A stretch of DNA of 64,000 bases from Desulfosporosinus sp. Sb-LF (GCF_004766055.1 NZ_SPQR01000003.1:1-64000), one strand, 5' to 3'. Counted from the stretch's first letter, positions 21,735 to 31,848 are shown. Program-made: numbers and translations. Notes: generated from the letters alone by a model not told the origin.

Positions 21735-21968
21735 ATGACTCAGTTTACAGCCCAAGTCGATGTGCGCAAGTACGCCCCCAAGGATAAGCAACCCGCCATT
21801 TTCGGAACGTGGAATAACCTTAAACCTGGTGAAAAAATGGAACTCATTAACGATCATGACCCAAAACCACTCTATCATCTTTTTTCTGCAGAACATGCCG
21901 GGCTCTTTACTTGGGACTACCTTGAAGAAGGACCGGATGTCTGGCGTGTTGCCATTTCAAAGAAATAG
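21735..21968 (+). CDS. DUF2249 domain protein
   Basis: This 77-residue soluble protein spans one DUF2249 domain. It opens with VDVRKYAPKDKQPAIF and contains ELINDHDPKPLYHLF. The ending is FTWDYLEEGPDVWRVAI, all family hallmarks. The biochemical role of the family is not settled; in other genomes it sits near hemerythrin and nitric-oxide or anaerobic respiration genes, but here it stands alone. AAGGAGG lies nine bases before the ATG. A hairpin closes the gene. Confidence 0.85.
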   Translation: MTQFTAQVDVRKYAPKDKQPAIFGTWNNLKPGEKMELINDHDPKPLYHLFSAEHAGLFTWDYLEEGPDVWRVAISKK

Positions 21969-22015
21969 CTTAAATTATTGAATCAAATCAATTTACGAGG
22001 ACCCTTAAAACGCGG

Positions 22016-22044
22016 AGGATGGTGCCTAACTAAGACACCATCCT
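22016..22044. terminator. Hairpin between convergent DUF2249 and MutS-like genes
   Basis: A 9-bp perfect stem (22016-22024 with 22036-22044) with an 11-base loop lies between two converging genes. It is followed by ATTTCC, so the T-run is weak. Confidence 0.5.
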
Positions 22045-22104
22045 ATTTCCATCGTTCGTCATCGATCAATTCTACTAACCTCTCCTCAGCCCATTTGAAG
22101 TTGC

Positions 22105-23907
22105 TCATTCATCCACATCAATACCCGCCATTTTGATCAGATACATTGCATTACGAGTCGTTGAAATCCCAGGCCGAAGTTTATAGTCAAAATGAATTTC
22201 GTCATTTCTATAAAACTCCCTGAAATGATAGTTGCGGATTCTCCGGTTACTTTCACGCTCCAGGTCCCCTAGTTCTAAATCATGTGTTGATACCATGCCC
22301 ATGGCCCCAACCTTGCTTAGTTGCCGAATCAAGACTTTGGCCCCAGCATGACGGTCTTGTGAATTCGTCCCTTTAAAAATCTCATCTAGCAGGAAGAAGA
22401 TCTTGCTTTCTGTTTTGGACGCGCTAACGATCTGTTTAATTCGCAGTAATTCTGCATAGAAGGAAGAGATATTTTCTCCGAGGTTATCACTCACACGCAT
22501 ACAGGTATAAATTCGCAACATCGAACAGTTAAAACGCTGAGCACACACGGGAGCCCCAACATACGCCAGAACAAGATTAATTCCCACTGTCCGTAACAAT
22601 GTGCTTTTTCCAGACATGTTCGAACCCGTAATTAATAATATTCCGGAGTCCTTCTCCATGGCTAAATCATTGCAAACCGAATTCCCTAGGAGCGGGTGCC
22701 CCATCTTGACTGCCCCAATTCCTGAACTTTCCGAAGTGATCTCTGGAAACCCCCAGGTTGGGTGATCCATGTGAATAATTGCCAGACTGCTTAAGGCTTC
22801 AAGTTCGGCGATGGTGTCCACCCAGCGGCCAAGAGAACGTCCCGACTTTTCCTTCCAGGATTCCAAAGCGATCATGCACTGGATATCCCAAAGGGTGAGA
22901 ATATTAATTATCAGAAACATCGCATTCCCTCTGTTGGCTATAAGTTCAGCTAAACACGATAACTTTCTAATCTGTTCAAATGCTGTTTTGCCATCACGGT
23001 CATATAAGCCTTTTTTGAGCGCTTGTAGGTAATCCGATTGAAAGGTTCGTTTTTCAAACCGTTCAAGCATTTTCTCATAGACTCTAATACTTTCTTTGTA
23101 CGTATAAACGGCATTAAGTGCTTTGCCTCTTTGCTTTCCAACAAAAACAATAACCGTCTGAATTAGGAGACCCATCAGTGGAAACATTATGGAAATTCTC
23201 GCTGTCAGAAGGTAAAAAAGCAAAAATGTACTCGTGACGATCGGGAGCGCGCGAGCAGAGATCATCACTCCCAATCGCAGGTAGGTTGGGTCATAGGTCT
23301 TCGCCCACTCAACAATGTGCTTCGGAGAATTCAGTGGTCGCTTCGTCATTCTAGCCTCTGCTAAAAGACGCTGTCGCCAAGCCAGATTTCTTGAAAGTTC
23401 CTGGATAGCTTCCTGCTTTTTTTGTATCCTTTCCATCCCGTCTGGGGGCTCGGTCAAAGTTTCTTTCAACTTCTCCCTTCCCCTAAAGGTCTTGGCGCTA
23501 TTTATCCATTGAAAAAGTGATCCATAACCAAAAAGGTCAAGATCGTCTGAATAAGGGTGAGCAGGGTTTTTAAAGTCTTCTCCATTATCCGTGAAAGATT
23601 TCCATTCTCCCGCTAAACGCTTCAAGGCTTGATCATGGTTTTCACAAAGTACCCGAAGATAGTTTTGCTTAGTTCTTAATTTCTGGTGCCAAAGGACTAA
23701 GGCAGCAAAAAGAACCAACGTAAAGATAACCATACCCAAACCCAATGTAGATCTTTCAGACATGTATAAAAATACTGCCAGCCCACAGCCAGCAAGGAAC
23801 GTAACGAGTCTTACATTACTTAATCGGTTAATCGTTTTGGTGATTTTCTCTAGCCGCCGCGCATAATACGACTTTCGTTTTTCATACTGTTCTCTTGACT
23901 CTTTCAA
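22105..23907 (-). CDS. Membrane-anchored MutS-family ATPase
   Basis: The C-terminal half is a MutS-type ATPase: Walker A ITGSNMSGKSTLLRTVG, Walker B FFLLDEIFKGTNSQDR and the switch histidine in MVSTHDLELGDL. It lacks the mismatch-reading domain I. The first 100 residues instead hold two hydrophobic segments (around 35-52 and 55-72), and a further pair lies around 205-245, so the protein is probably membrane-bound. This architecture is known from uncharacterised MutS-related proteins, not from MutS1 or MutS2. It starts at TTG (23907) with GGGGG upstream. Its role is unknown; mismatch repair is doubtful. Confidence 0.75.
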   Translation of the reverse strand: MKESREQYEKRKSYYARRLEKITKTINRLSNVRLVTFLAGCGLAVFLYMSERSTLGLGMVIFTLVLFAALVLWHQKLRTKQNYLRVLCENHDQALKRLAGEWKSFTDNGEDFKNPAHPYSDDLDLFGYGSLFQWINSAKTFRGREKLKETLTEPPDGMERIQKKQEAIQELSRNLAWRQRLLAEARMTKRPLNSPKHIVEWAKTYDPTYLRLGVMISARALPIVTSTFLLFYLLTARISIMFPLMGLLIQTVIVFVGKQRGKALNAVYTYKESIRVYEKMLERFEKRTFQSDYLQALKKGLYDRDGKTAFEQIRKLSCLAELIANRGNAMFLIINILTLWDIQCMIALESWKEKSGRSLGRWVDTIAELEALSSLAIIHMDHPTWGFPEITSESSGIGAVKMGHPLLGNSVCNDLAMEKDSGILLITGSNMSGKSTLLRTVGINLVLAYVGAPVCAQRFNCSMLRIYTCMRVSDNLGENISSFYAELLRIKQIVSASKTESKIFFLLDEIFKGTNSQDRHAGAKVLIRQLSKVGAMGMVSTHDLELGDLERESNRRIRNYHFREFYRNDEIHFDYKLRPGISTTRNAMYLIKMAGIDVDE

Positions 23908-24152
23908 ATGTTTTGTCCCCCAAAAATACTCAGGCCGAGTATTTACTATTTCCGATGAGCACGTGAAACGACCACAGATATTATCTATGCGTATTATACA
24001 CTACCGAATCACCGTTTACCATATCATGGAACTCTAGCTCAACCGAGGTCGCGCCATACGTTTTCTTAGGCTTTAATCTTTCCTAAAGATTTCTCGGATG
24101 CTATACTTCTGAGAGGATTATTGATTCGGCGATACTTTTTGGAGGGATTATT

Positions 24153-25526
24153 GTGAAACATAGCAACCATAGCCAACTTACGACCACTCTTCTGGCACTA
24201 GATTCTCTTTCTATTTATAGAGGCCTTCTGGAGGACCGGGTGTTGAGTCGGTTAAGAGATTTACTTATTTGTCTAGATCATAAAAGTGTTAAGAATAGAG
24301 ACGGCGAGTTCAGAAGGGTTATCAATTCCTATAATGATTTCTACTTTGAGCTGGCAAAAAGCGGTACTATTTCTTTAACTGACTATATCGTGGACAAGCT
24401 AATCTTTGATGAAAATCCTTTTTCTTTCAAGATGCAAACTTTAAAGATTAACGACTCTGATACAATCTTTGAGAACTCTGTTTCAAACGATCTTAGGTGT
24501 CTACAGATCGTCTCACAACTCAATCCAACGATGGTTAAAACAGAGATTACTGAGTTGTATAAATTTAAGGACACAAGCTTTGATGCCATCATCGAAGGAC
24601 TTCCTAATTGGGTTTTGGACGGCCAATCTACTAGCGGTCTAGATCATATAAAACAATTAAAGAAAAACTTTTTGACTAACCGCTGGGATTTCTGCATAGA
24701 TCAGCTTAAGGATTTCCACCAAAGCTACGGTTGCGGCCTATTTGCACGCTATAGAGCCTTTGTTTGGGAGCGGTCTGATGGGCATGGCTACCTTAAAGGA
24801 ATCGATAGTCCTGATCCGATCACCTTAGACGAACTTATAGATTACCAAAACGAACGTTCAAGAGTGCTTGAAAATACGCTTCAGTTTTTGAAGGGCTTTC
24901 CTGCTAACAATGTGCTTCTTTATGGAGATCGGGGTACCGGAAAATCATCGACGGTCAAGGCCATACTCACTGAATATCATACGCAAGGGTTGCGCATGTT
25001 GGAGGTACCAAAGGCCTATCTTGCTGATTTCCCGCTGATAATTAGGCAGTTGAAAGATAGGACACAAAAATTTGTTATCTTCATTGATGACCTAGTCTTT
25101 GGTGATAATGAAGAGAACTATACTTCGCTAAAAGCAGTACTTGAGGGTGGCCTCGAAAGTAAAACACCCAACATTCTAATTTATGCCACCTCAAACCGAA
25201 GGCACTTGGTCAAGGAATATTTTAATGAGAGAGCTGGCTTGCAGTCTAACAACCACGATGAGGAAGTGCACGCTGGGGACACCATGCAGGAAAAACTTTC
25301 ACTTGCCGATCGATTCGGCCTAAATATCGTGTTTTCTTCACCGGATCAGAAGAAGTATCTAGCAATAGTCCAAGGGATTGCGGCTAGAAGAAATTTAAAG
25401 ATTGATCAAGAAAGACTGCAAAAAAAGGCCCTTCAATGGGCACTCAGTTATAACGGCCGTTCAGCCAGAACCGCAAAACAATTTGTCGATTGGATCGAGG
25501 GACATGACCACTTAAAAAACCAATAA
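24153..25526 (+). CDS. AAA+ ATPase, DUF815 family
   Basis: This 457-residue protein has a variable N-terminal half of unknown fold and a C-terminal AAA+ module. Walker A is NVLLYGDRGTGKSSTVKA. Walker B is KFVIFIDDLVF. A sensor-1 stretch ILIYATSNRRHLVKE and the arginine-rich RFGLNIVFSSP follow. This arrangement marks the DUF815 family, which resembles DnaA/DnaC-type ATPases; its function is not established. It starts with GTG and has GGAGGG six bases upstream. It is divergent from the MutS-like gene and is followed by a strong terminator. Confidence 0.8.
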   Translation: MKHSNHSQLTTTLLALDSLSIYRGLLEDRVLSRLRDLLICLDHKSVKNRDGEFRRVINSYNDFYFELAKSGTISLTDYIVDKLIFDENPFSFKMQTLKINDSDTIFENSVSNDLRCLQIVSQLNPTMVKTEITELYKFKDTSFDAIIEGLPNWVLDGQSTSGLDHIKQLKKNFLTNRWDFCIDQLKDFHQSYGCGLFARYRAFVWERSDGHGYLKGIDSPDPITLDELIDYQNERSRVLENTLQFLKGFPANNVLLYGDRGTGKSSTVKAILTEYHTQGLRMLEVPKAYLADFPLIIRQLKDRTQKFVIFIDDLVFGDNEENYTSLKAVLEGGLESKTPNILIYATSNRRHLVKEYFNERAGLQSNNHDEEVHAGDTMQEKLSLADRFGLNIVFSSPDQKKYLAIVQGIAARRNLKIDQERLQKKALQWALSYNGRSARTAKQFVDWIEGHDHLKNQ

Positions 25527-25636
25527 GATAATTCTGCTGCTTTCGCTCACTCAAGACCGTAAATGTTACGGTTGAGGCTCCTGTAATGACAGGCGAGCAA
25601 TAGTATCTCTATATTAAGTATTTGAATTTAATAGTC

Positions 25637-25664
25637 AAACGGAAGAGGCGTGCCTCTTCCGTTT
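25637..25664. terminator. Bidirectional terminator
   Basis: AAACGGAAGAGGC (25637-25649) pairs with 25652-25664. It is followed by TTCTTG on the plus strand and preceded by an A-rich arm. It separates two converging genes. Confidence 0.75.
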
Positions 25665-25679
25665 TCTTGTACTTTACTT

Positions 25680-26015
25680 TCACGAAAAATTCGAGATTTG
25701 CAATAAGGTAATAATCGTTAACCCTAGTATAAATACGGCGACAACAAGAGATGAATACGCCATAACTCTTTTTTGCTTATGGCTATTTTTTAAGCCTTGA
25801 ATGCCATTAGCAGTCAGCAGTATACTTAGTAACATTTGGTTAGCCAAGTTTAATTGAATCTTTTGTAAACCCGTGGTGCTACCAAAAAGAACAAACGATG
25901 ACAAGATCACTACCGCGACAACAATGACTAATTTAAACATATTTATGGGCTTAAAGATTTTATTCCTAGTATTTTTTGTGCTTCCCTTAACTTTCTTATC
26001 TTTCTTATCTTTCAT
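25680..26015 (-). CDS. Small membrane protein (DUF3953-like)
   Basis: This 111-residue protein has a very basic N-terminus (MKDKKDKKVKGS) and three hydrophobic segments. Between them runs NQMLLSILLTANGIQGLK. The arrangement recalls small Bacillus DUF3953 proteins, a weak resemblance. The frame extends to 26042 through in-frame ATGs inside a heptanucleotide repeat. The preferred start is the ATG at 26015, with GGAGGAAAGAG ahead of it. No function is assigned. Confidence 0.6.
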   Translation of the reverse strand: MKDKKDKKVKGSTKNTRNKIFKPINMFKLVIVVAVVILSSFVLFGSTTGLQKIQLNLANQMLLSILLTANGIQGLKNSHKQKRVMAYSSLVVAVFILGLTIITLLQISNFS

Positions 26016-26025
26016 CTCTTTCCTC

Positions 26026-26051
26026 CATCCTTCATCCTTCATCCTTCATCC
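26026..26051. repeat. Heptanucleotide tandem repeat (TTCATCC)
   Basis: Three exact TTCATCC copies (26031-26051) follow a partial one. They sit directly upstream of the ribosome binding site of the small membrane protein gene and carry in-frame ATG codons on the minus strand. Confidence 0.7.
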
Positions 26052-26075
26052 AAAGTAATCCAGCGACCATTTAGT

Positions 26076-26585
26076 TTAACAGTCAGCGACCCTATCTAAG
26101 AAATCTCCGATAACACCCCACTCCCTGAGCTTTTCTACATATCTTTTGGTATTGGCAGGACTAGAAGATGTAAGCCTCTGAAACGTTAAATTCGGTATTG
26201 CTCCAAATCCGATCCGTTTTTTGTAGGTTTCGTACGCTTTACCACCATTAAACATAACTATTTTTATGCCGGGATAGGCCTTAAACAGACCACTAAAGTC
26301 ATTTACTTTCTCTTCCCGAATGTTTGAATCCAGACTACCTTCTCTATAGCAATTTTCGATAACATCCCATAGGGCAATTTGCTTACCTTTGATAAATGAC
26401 ACCCGCTCTTCGTATGCCTCGCAGGGTTCCAAGTCAAATAGGGAATAAATTAACTTCCAGAATTGATTTCTGGGATTCGCATAATATTGTTGTAATCTCA
26501 GGGATTCTATCCCCGGCATTGACCCCAGGATTAAAACACGTGAACGTTCATCTACAATGGGTTGAAATGAACTCACCCTACTCAA
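26076..26585 (-). CDS. DNA-deoxyinosine (hypoxanthine) glycosylase, Mug/UDG superfamily
   Basis: This 169-residue repair enzyme should remove hypoxanthine, or uracil-like bases, from DNA. The N-terminal motif VLILGSMPGIESL and YYANPRNQFWK match the uracil-DNA-glycosylase superfamily subgroup known as DNA-deoxyinosine glycosylase. A C-terminal LTSSSPANTKR segment corresponds to the DNA-intercalating motif. It starts with TTG at 26585, with AGAGGGGG upstream. It stands alone between a small membrane protein gene and a divergent decarboxylase-like gene. Confidence 0.8.
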   Translation of the reverse strand: MSRVSSFQPIVDERSRVLILGSMPGIESLRLQQYYANPRNQFWKLIYSLFDLEPCEAYEERVSFIKGKQIALWDVIENCYREGSLDSNIREEKVNDFSGLFKAYPGIKIVMFNGGKAYETYKKRIGFGAIPNLTFQRLTSSSPANTKRYVEKLREWGVIGDFLDRVADC

Positions 26586-26843
26586 CTTGTTCCCCCTCTT
26601 TTTAGTTCAACTTCAGTTTTTAGTACTTTCATCTCTACTCCTTCATTTAATGATATGACTGTGTTGTTCACGCTTCCTATCATTATACCCCAAACTTTAG
26701 TTAGATTTGAAACTTCTGGATTTCAATATTTTATGATGAATTCCCTAATTTTAATTTTTACGTTTGGTTAGCTGGGCTGAATAACAGCCTATCAATTGGA
26801 GAATAATGTATAAAGTGCAATATGTAAAAAGGAGCTTACTCGA

Positions 26844-27200
26844 ATGGATGATTATTTTGATAATCTTGACAGTACTGAAATTAACTTAAAGTATTTTACA
26901 GAACACCATGGGAATATTTATGACGCCTACGAAAAATACGGCCAGTTAGTCCATAAGGATGGTGGCCCTTTGGATGAAAAGACCTGCTGGTTGATCAAAG
27001 TAGCACTGTCTACTGAGTGCCAATACCCGAGAGCTTTAAGAACGCACATATTAAAAGCCTTAAAATGTGGTTGTACTCAGGAGGAAATCGAACACGCCAT
27101 TCTTCTAGTAGCTCCCAGTGCAGGATTCCCCAGAACTATGGCTGGAATTCTGATTATGAGAAGTGTTTTGGGGGAAGCAGAAGATAGCTCAGTTCATTAA
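26844..27200 (+). CDS. Carboxymuconolactone decarboxylase-family protein
   Basis: This 118-residue all-helical protein has one CMD/AhpD-like domain. The core reads TECQYPRALRTHILKALK, then CGCTQEEIEHAILLVAPSAG. AhpD enzymes carry a CxxC at the position where this protein has ECQYPR, so the peroxidase-reductant chemistry is not supported and its reaction is unknown. AAAGGAG precedes the ATG. The gene is single, with the structured repeat element 100 bases downstream. Confidence 0.75.
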   Translation: MDDYFDNLDSTEINLKYFTEHHGNIYDAYEKYGQLVHKDGGPLDEKTCWLIKVALSTECQYPRALRTHILKALKCGCTQEEIEHAILLVAPSAGFPRTMAGILIMRSVLGEAEDSSVH

Positions 27201-27324
27201 TTTGCCTTTATAATCGACCACGCTCTCTCGAACTTCTAGACGTTTGAAAATCTAAAAACATACTCACTCCCCTAACATCAGCATACTGCAAGCGACATTA
27301 AACTGAACCCTCTGCCTTAAAGAC

Positions 27325-27351
27325 TAAGGGGTTCCATTTTGGAGTTGAAAA
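27325..27351 (+). repeat. Left arm of a 27-bp inverted repeat
   Basis: It is the exact reverse complement of 28129-28155. Flanking bases also match in part. Confidence 0.85.
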
Positions 27352-27423
27352 CGTAAATTCGCAGGGGAAATAGCAAATTTTCAGCATATTATTCGCATAT
27401 AAAATCGCAAGATTTTAGCAGAA

Positions 27424-27462
27424 AAATAGCCACGATTTTGTGTTAACAAATCGTGGCTATTT
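27424..27462. repeat. 15-bp perfect hairpin inside the element
   Basis: 27424-27438 pairs with 27448-27462, with a 9-base loop. The arms end in AAATAG/CTATTT. It could terminate transcripts. Confidence 0.7.
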
Positions 27463-27665
27463 ACATTTCGAGTGGGTTAAACCCCTTATGTCGCTTAATA
27501 AGAATATTGTGCATTAAGTTTACTGTAGATTATGCTTATTATCTACAGAAGGATGACAGATACCAGAGCCTAATAATTTGATTATAATCCGTCCTCTGGT
27601 TTCTCGCTTCTTTCATCTGAGTATAAACAATGTTCGCCTGCTGAAGCGGGTGAAGCGTTCCTCTG

Positions 27666-27743
27666 TCATTTATTCCTTTTCTTCAAAGCTACGTAAAACG
27701 CAACTGCAACACATATAGCAATCGCTACAAGAGCTCCAATCAT
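27666..27743 (-). CDS. 25-residue membrane peptide
   Basis: The translation is a single hydrophobic helix (MIGALVAIAICVAVAFYVAL) ended by a basic KKRNK tail. AGAGGAG stands eight bases before the ATG, which makes translation likely. Size, one helix and a positive tail resemble type I toxin peptides and other small membrane proteins, but no antitoxin RNA is demonstrated. It sits inside the inverted-repeat-bounded element. I do not recognise a family. Confidence 0.5.
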   Translation of the reverse strand: MIGALVAIAICVAVAFYVALKKRNK

Positions 27744-27969
27744 TTCATCGACTCCTCTAACATAATATACTTAAGTTCGTCTATTCTACAATAACGCAAT
27801 AACCATATTATACCTCATCTACTTGAGATAAAGAATATCATTCCAATCATAAACCTTATCATCGATTCCGAGCCTCATTCGAGGGTTGATAACTTTCTTG
27901 GATTAACCTCTTTTCAGTAAAATTTCAGCACTTTATTAGCAGGCGAAATAACAGATGTTCAGCGTTATT

Positions 27970-28001
27970 TTAGCAAAAGAAATAATTATTTCTTTTGCTA
28001 A
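27970..28001. repeat. 32-base perfect palindrome
   Basis: Each half is TTAGCAAAAGAAATAA or its reverse complement, with no spacer. Confidence 0.8.
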
Positions 28002-28071
28002 GGAAGTGCTAAAAAACTGCTAATTTTATGCTATTTTTAAAATGCCTCCTTGCTACAGGCGGGATAAAGCA

Positions 28072-28102
28072 AAATCAGCAGATGTTAAAAATCTGCTGAT
28101 TT
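28072..28102. repeat. 12-bp hairpin inside the element
   Basis: 28072-28083 pairs with 28091-28102 (AAATCAGCAGAT arms, 7-base loop). Confidence 0.75.
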
Positions 28103-28128
28103 CGTGCTGAAACCTATGCTATTTTTGA

Positions 28129-28155
28129 TTTTCAACTCCAAAATGGAACCCCTTA
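28129..28155 (-). repeat. Right arm of a 27-bp inverted repeat
   Basis: It is the reverse complement of 27325-27351. Just outside it, CCTTAAAGACTAAGG also occurs near the left arm as a direct repeat. Confidence 0.85.
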
Positions 28156-28262
28156 CCTTAAAGACTAAGGGTTCAGTTTTTGGAGTCAAAGAGCGAAATC
28201 ACACTGAAAACAGAAGGTCTTTAACGGTGGTCACGAATTATTATGTAGTTAACTCTCATTTA

Positions 28263-28298
28263 AAAATGAGAACCAGAGAATTATCTGATTCTCATTTT
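28263..28298 (-). terminator. Terminator of the GH18 gene
   Basis: A 10-bp stem (28263-28272 with 28289-28298) with a 16-base loop runs into TTTTT on the minus strand, about 60 bases after the stop. Confidence 0.65.
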
Positions 28299-28356
28299 AT
28301 TAGTCTAAGCCTTTCAGCTTGACTGGTCTTTATTTAACCTTCGATTTTGGAACTGC

Positions 28357-29685
28357 TTAGTATCTAACTGACACCTGACTAGTTGATGAATTTCCTGCTG
28401 CATCATAAGCAATGGCGCTCATGGTATGAGTTTGGTTCGTTTTTTTAACTTGATAATACACCGAATAGGGTGAAGAGGTATCTGTACCTACAAGTTTACT
28501 ATCATAATAGAATTGGACCTTAGTCACTCCAACATTATCTTGGGCACTTGCCTTCATAGTGCTGCCCTTTTTATCGATGGTATAAGATAAGCTCACTGTT
28601 GGCGAAGTCAAATCTACAACTGGCGCAGGTGAAGGCGTGGTAACGGCTAATGCGAACTTAGTGCGGATTGCGGGATAAATATTGCTGTCTTCACCACCGA
28701 GCCGCCAAATTGAAATGCCGTTAATATTATATTTATTAACAAGGTCTAATAATGTATTTACAGATGTAGAGTCTTCAAACCAAACGGTGTGGCTGATACC
28801 GTTTACAGTATAGGAATAATGAGGCCCATTTTGCGCGTCGTCTGTAATTTGTGCGCCGTAAGTGTTTGCGGTGTTGATCGCTTGACTGTAGGTCACACCC
28901 TTGCCAGATGTACCTACCCAATCATAACCGTAGTCAGGTACGCCGAGTTCAATTTTACTTGGTGGGATAGCCGTGATTGCATAGAGCAGAACGTTATTTA
29001 CCCAACTGTAAGGAGCAATTGAGCCTGCAATAGAACCAGACCAAGAATAATCGTAAGCCATAATTCTCATTTTATCTACGGCTTGTCCCAGAGCAACGTA
29101 ATCGTATGCCGTATAAGATGTCGATATTGTCTTAGCGGGAACACAAAGCATAAGAGTTTTGCCGTTAGCGTGAAGTTGAGTTCCTAAATTCTGCACAAAT
29201 GAAGTAAATGCGGAGTGATCTGTTGATGAGATGTTTTCGTAGTCAATTTCAATCCCAGAGTAACCCATGGAAACCACTTTATTCACAATGTTAGTGATAT
29301 GAGATTGGACAACAGCGGGACTGTTGATAATGGTTGATACTGTAGTGCCGTTATATTCGTTGCTGATAAGCGGAGTTAAAGTTCTTCCGTTAGTTTGAGC
29401 AAAAGAAATCAAAGTACTATTTTCAGAATTGGTTAGGGCTGTAAGAGTTCCTGTGCTTGTAACGTCATACCAGAAAGGAGTCATTTCATTAAATGTATCA
29501 AGATTATTTTGCACAACGCTTAATGCCTGGGCTTGGTCCCAATAGGGAATCCAACCGCTGACCGAACGGTTTAGATTAAACGTGGTGCTTGCGAAAGCGG
29601 AAGCCGGTGAGCTGATGGTTAGAAGTACGAAACATAGTGCGATACCGACGAAGCGTTTGATTAGTGGATTGATTGTTTTAAACAT
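28357..29685 (-). CDS. Secreted glycoside hydrolase family 18 protein
   Basis: This 442-residue exported protein probably binds or cleaves N-acetylglucosamine polymers such as peptidoglycan or chitin. A signal peptide runs to about residue 33, cutting near ASAFAS. The GH18 barrel contains YSGIEIDYENIS, which keeps the aspartate and catalytic glutamate of the DxxDxDxE motif in shortened form. It also has MRIMAYDYSW and a GISIWRLGGED strand 8 motif. A C-terminal Ig-like domain (SPTVSLSYTI to the end) may anchor it to the cell wall. GGAGCGG precedes the ATG at 29685; an upstream GTG at 29712 overlaps that site. Spore-cortex enzymes such as YaaH are related. Confidence 0.85.
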   Translation of the reverse strand: MFKTINPLIKRFVGIALCFVLLTISSPASAFASTTFNLNRSVSGWIPYWDQAQALSVVQNNLDTFNEMTPFWYDVTSTGTLTALTNSENSTLISFAQTNGRTLTPLISNEYNGTTVSTIINSPAVVQSHITNIVNKVVSMGYSGIEIDYENISSTDHSAFTSFVQNLGTQLHANGKTLMLCVPAKTISTSYTAYDYVALGQAVDKMRIMAYDYSWSGSIAGSIAPYSWVNNVLLYAITAIPPSKIELGVPDYGYDWVGTSGKGVTYSQAINTANTYGAQITDDAQNGPHYSYTVNGISHTVWFEDSTSVNTLLDLVNKYNINGISIWRLGGEDSNIYPAIRTKFALAVTTPSPAPVVDLTSPTVSLSYTIDKKGSTMKASAQDNVGVTKVQFYYDSKLVGTDTSSPYSVYYQVKKTNQTHTMSAIAYDAAGNSSTSQVSVRY

Positions 29686-29939
29686 GACACCGCTCCTTTT
29701 TAAAAAATTCACAAACAGAAAGTGTTAAATATGTGCTGCTTGTTACTTAATATTAACAATAAGGGTAACGGGGTTCAATCTCCTTAAGGAAGGAAAATTG
29801 TAGAATAAAAAATAAGGTTTTCTTAATGTTCATTGAGAGTAGGAAATGTGAAAGAAACCAATTTTCCTGCCCTATTTCAAGAAATTACTTCATTGTCGCA
29901 TCACCTACATCCAATTATCTATACCTTCTGGTAATAAAA

Positions 29940-29948
29940 TGGTATAAT
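29940..29948 (+). promoter_or_regulatory. Extended -10 promoter of the ABC-F gene
   Basis: TGGTATAAT is an extended -10 box 44 bases before the ABC-F start. The -35 is poor. Confidence 0.5.
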
Positions 29949-29992
29949 ATATACTTGAGTTTAAATAAATTTATGATAAAGGAACGATTTGA

Positions 29993-31606
<1,614 letters not shown>

Positions 31607-31696
31607 ATTAATTTACCGGACTGTGAGAATCATTGTGTTTCATTTGAAAAATATACGCCTACTATGAAAAGAAATTTTGTATTTGATGATAAATAT

Positions 31697-31725
31697 TTGA
31701 CATATATCTATTTTTTGGTTATACT
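31697..31725 (+). promoter_or_regulatory. Sigma-70 type promoter of the zinc-ribbon gene
   Basis: TTGACA (31697-31702), a 17-base spacer and TATACT (31720-31725) form a near-consensus promoter. It gives a leader of about 117 nt. Confidence 0.75.
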
Positions 31726-31767
31726 AATGGAAGCTCGTTAATATTAATGGATTTACGCAAACCTTCT

Positions 31768-31832
31768 CTATTGCCTACGGCTCTGGGAAGAGGCTGATGA
31801 ACTTACCATGTAGCGGGTAATACAAACAATAG
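31768..31832 (+). ncRNA. Structured 5' leader of the zinc-ribbon gene
   Basis: The leader can fold as a three-way junction. CTATTG (31768-31773) pairs with CAATAG (31827-31832). CTCT-GGGA-AGAG (31781-31792) closes a GNRA-type tetraloop. TTACC (31803-31807) pairs with GGTAA (31816-31820). The outer stem ends directly before the GGAGG ribosome binding site. This suggests a cis-acting regulatory RNA; I do not recognise a known riboswitch. Confidence 0.45.
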
Positions 31833-31848
31833 TGGAGGTTTTTTTTAA

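Larger units (their letters stand above)
27301..28178. mobile_element. Inverted-repeat-bounded element without transposase
   Basis: About 880 bases lie between two related arms. The cores at 27325-27351 and 28129-28155 are a perfect 27-bp inverted repeat, extended by partial matches (CTGAACCC at 27303 and GGGTTCAG at 28169). Inside are at least three strong hairpins, many copies of a short TAGCA-like word and a 25-codon membrane peptide gene. There is no transposase. It may be a non-autonomous mobile element or a structured non-coding locus. Confidence 0.5.

Noticed and set aside
27301-28178. Repeats and hairpins taken as a CRISPR array or retron
   Set aside because: There are no regularly spaced repeats with unique spacers, no cas gene and no reverse transcriptase.
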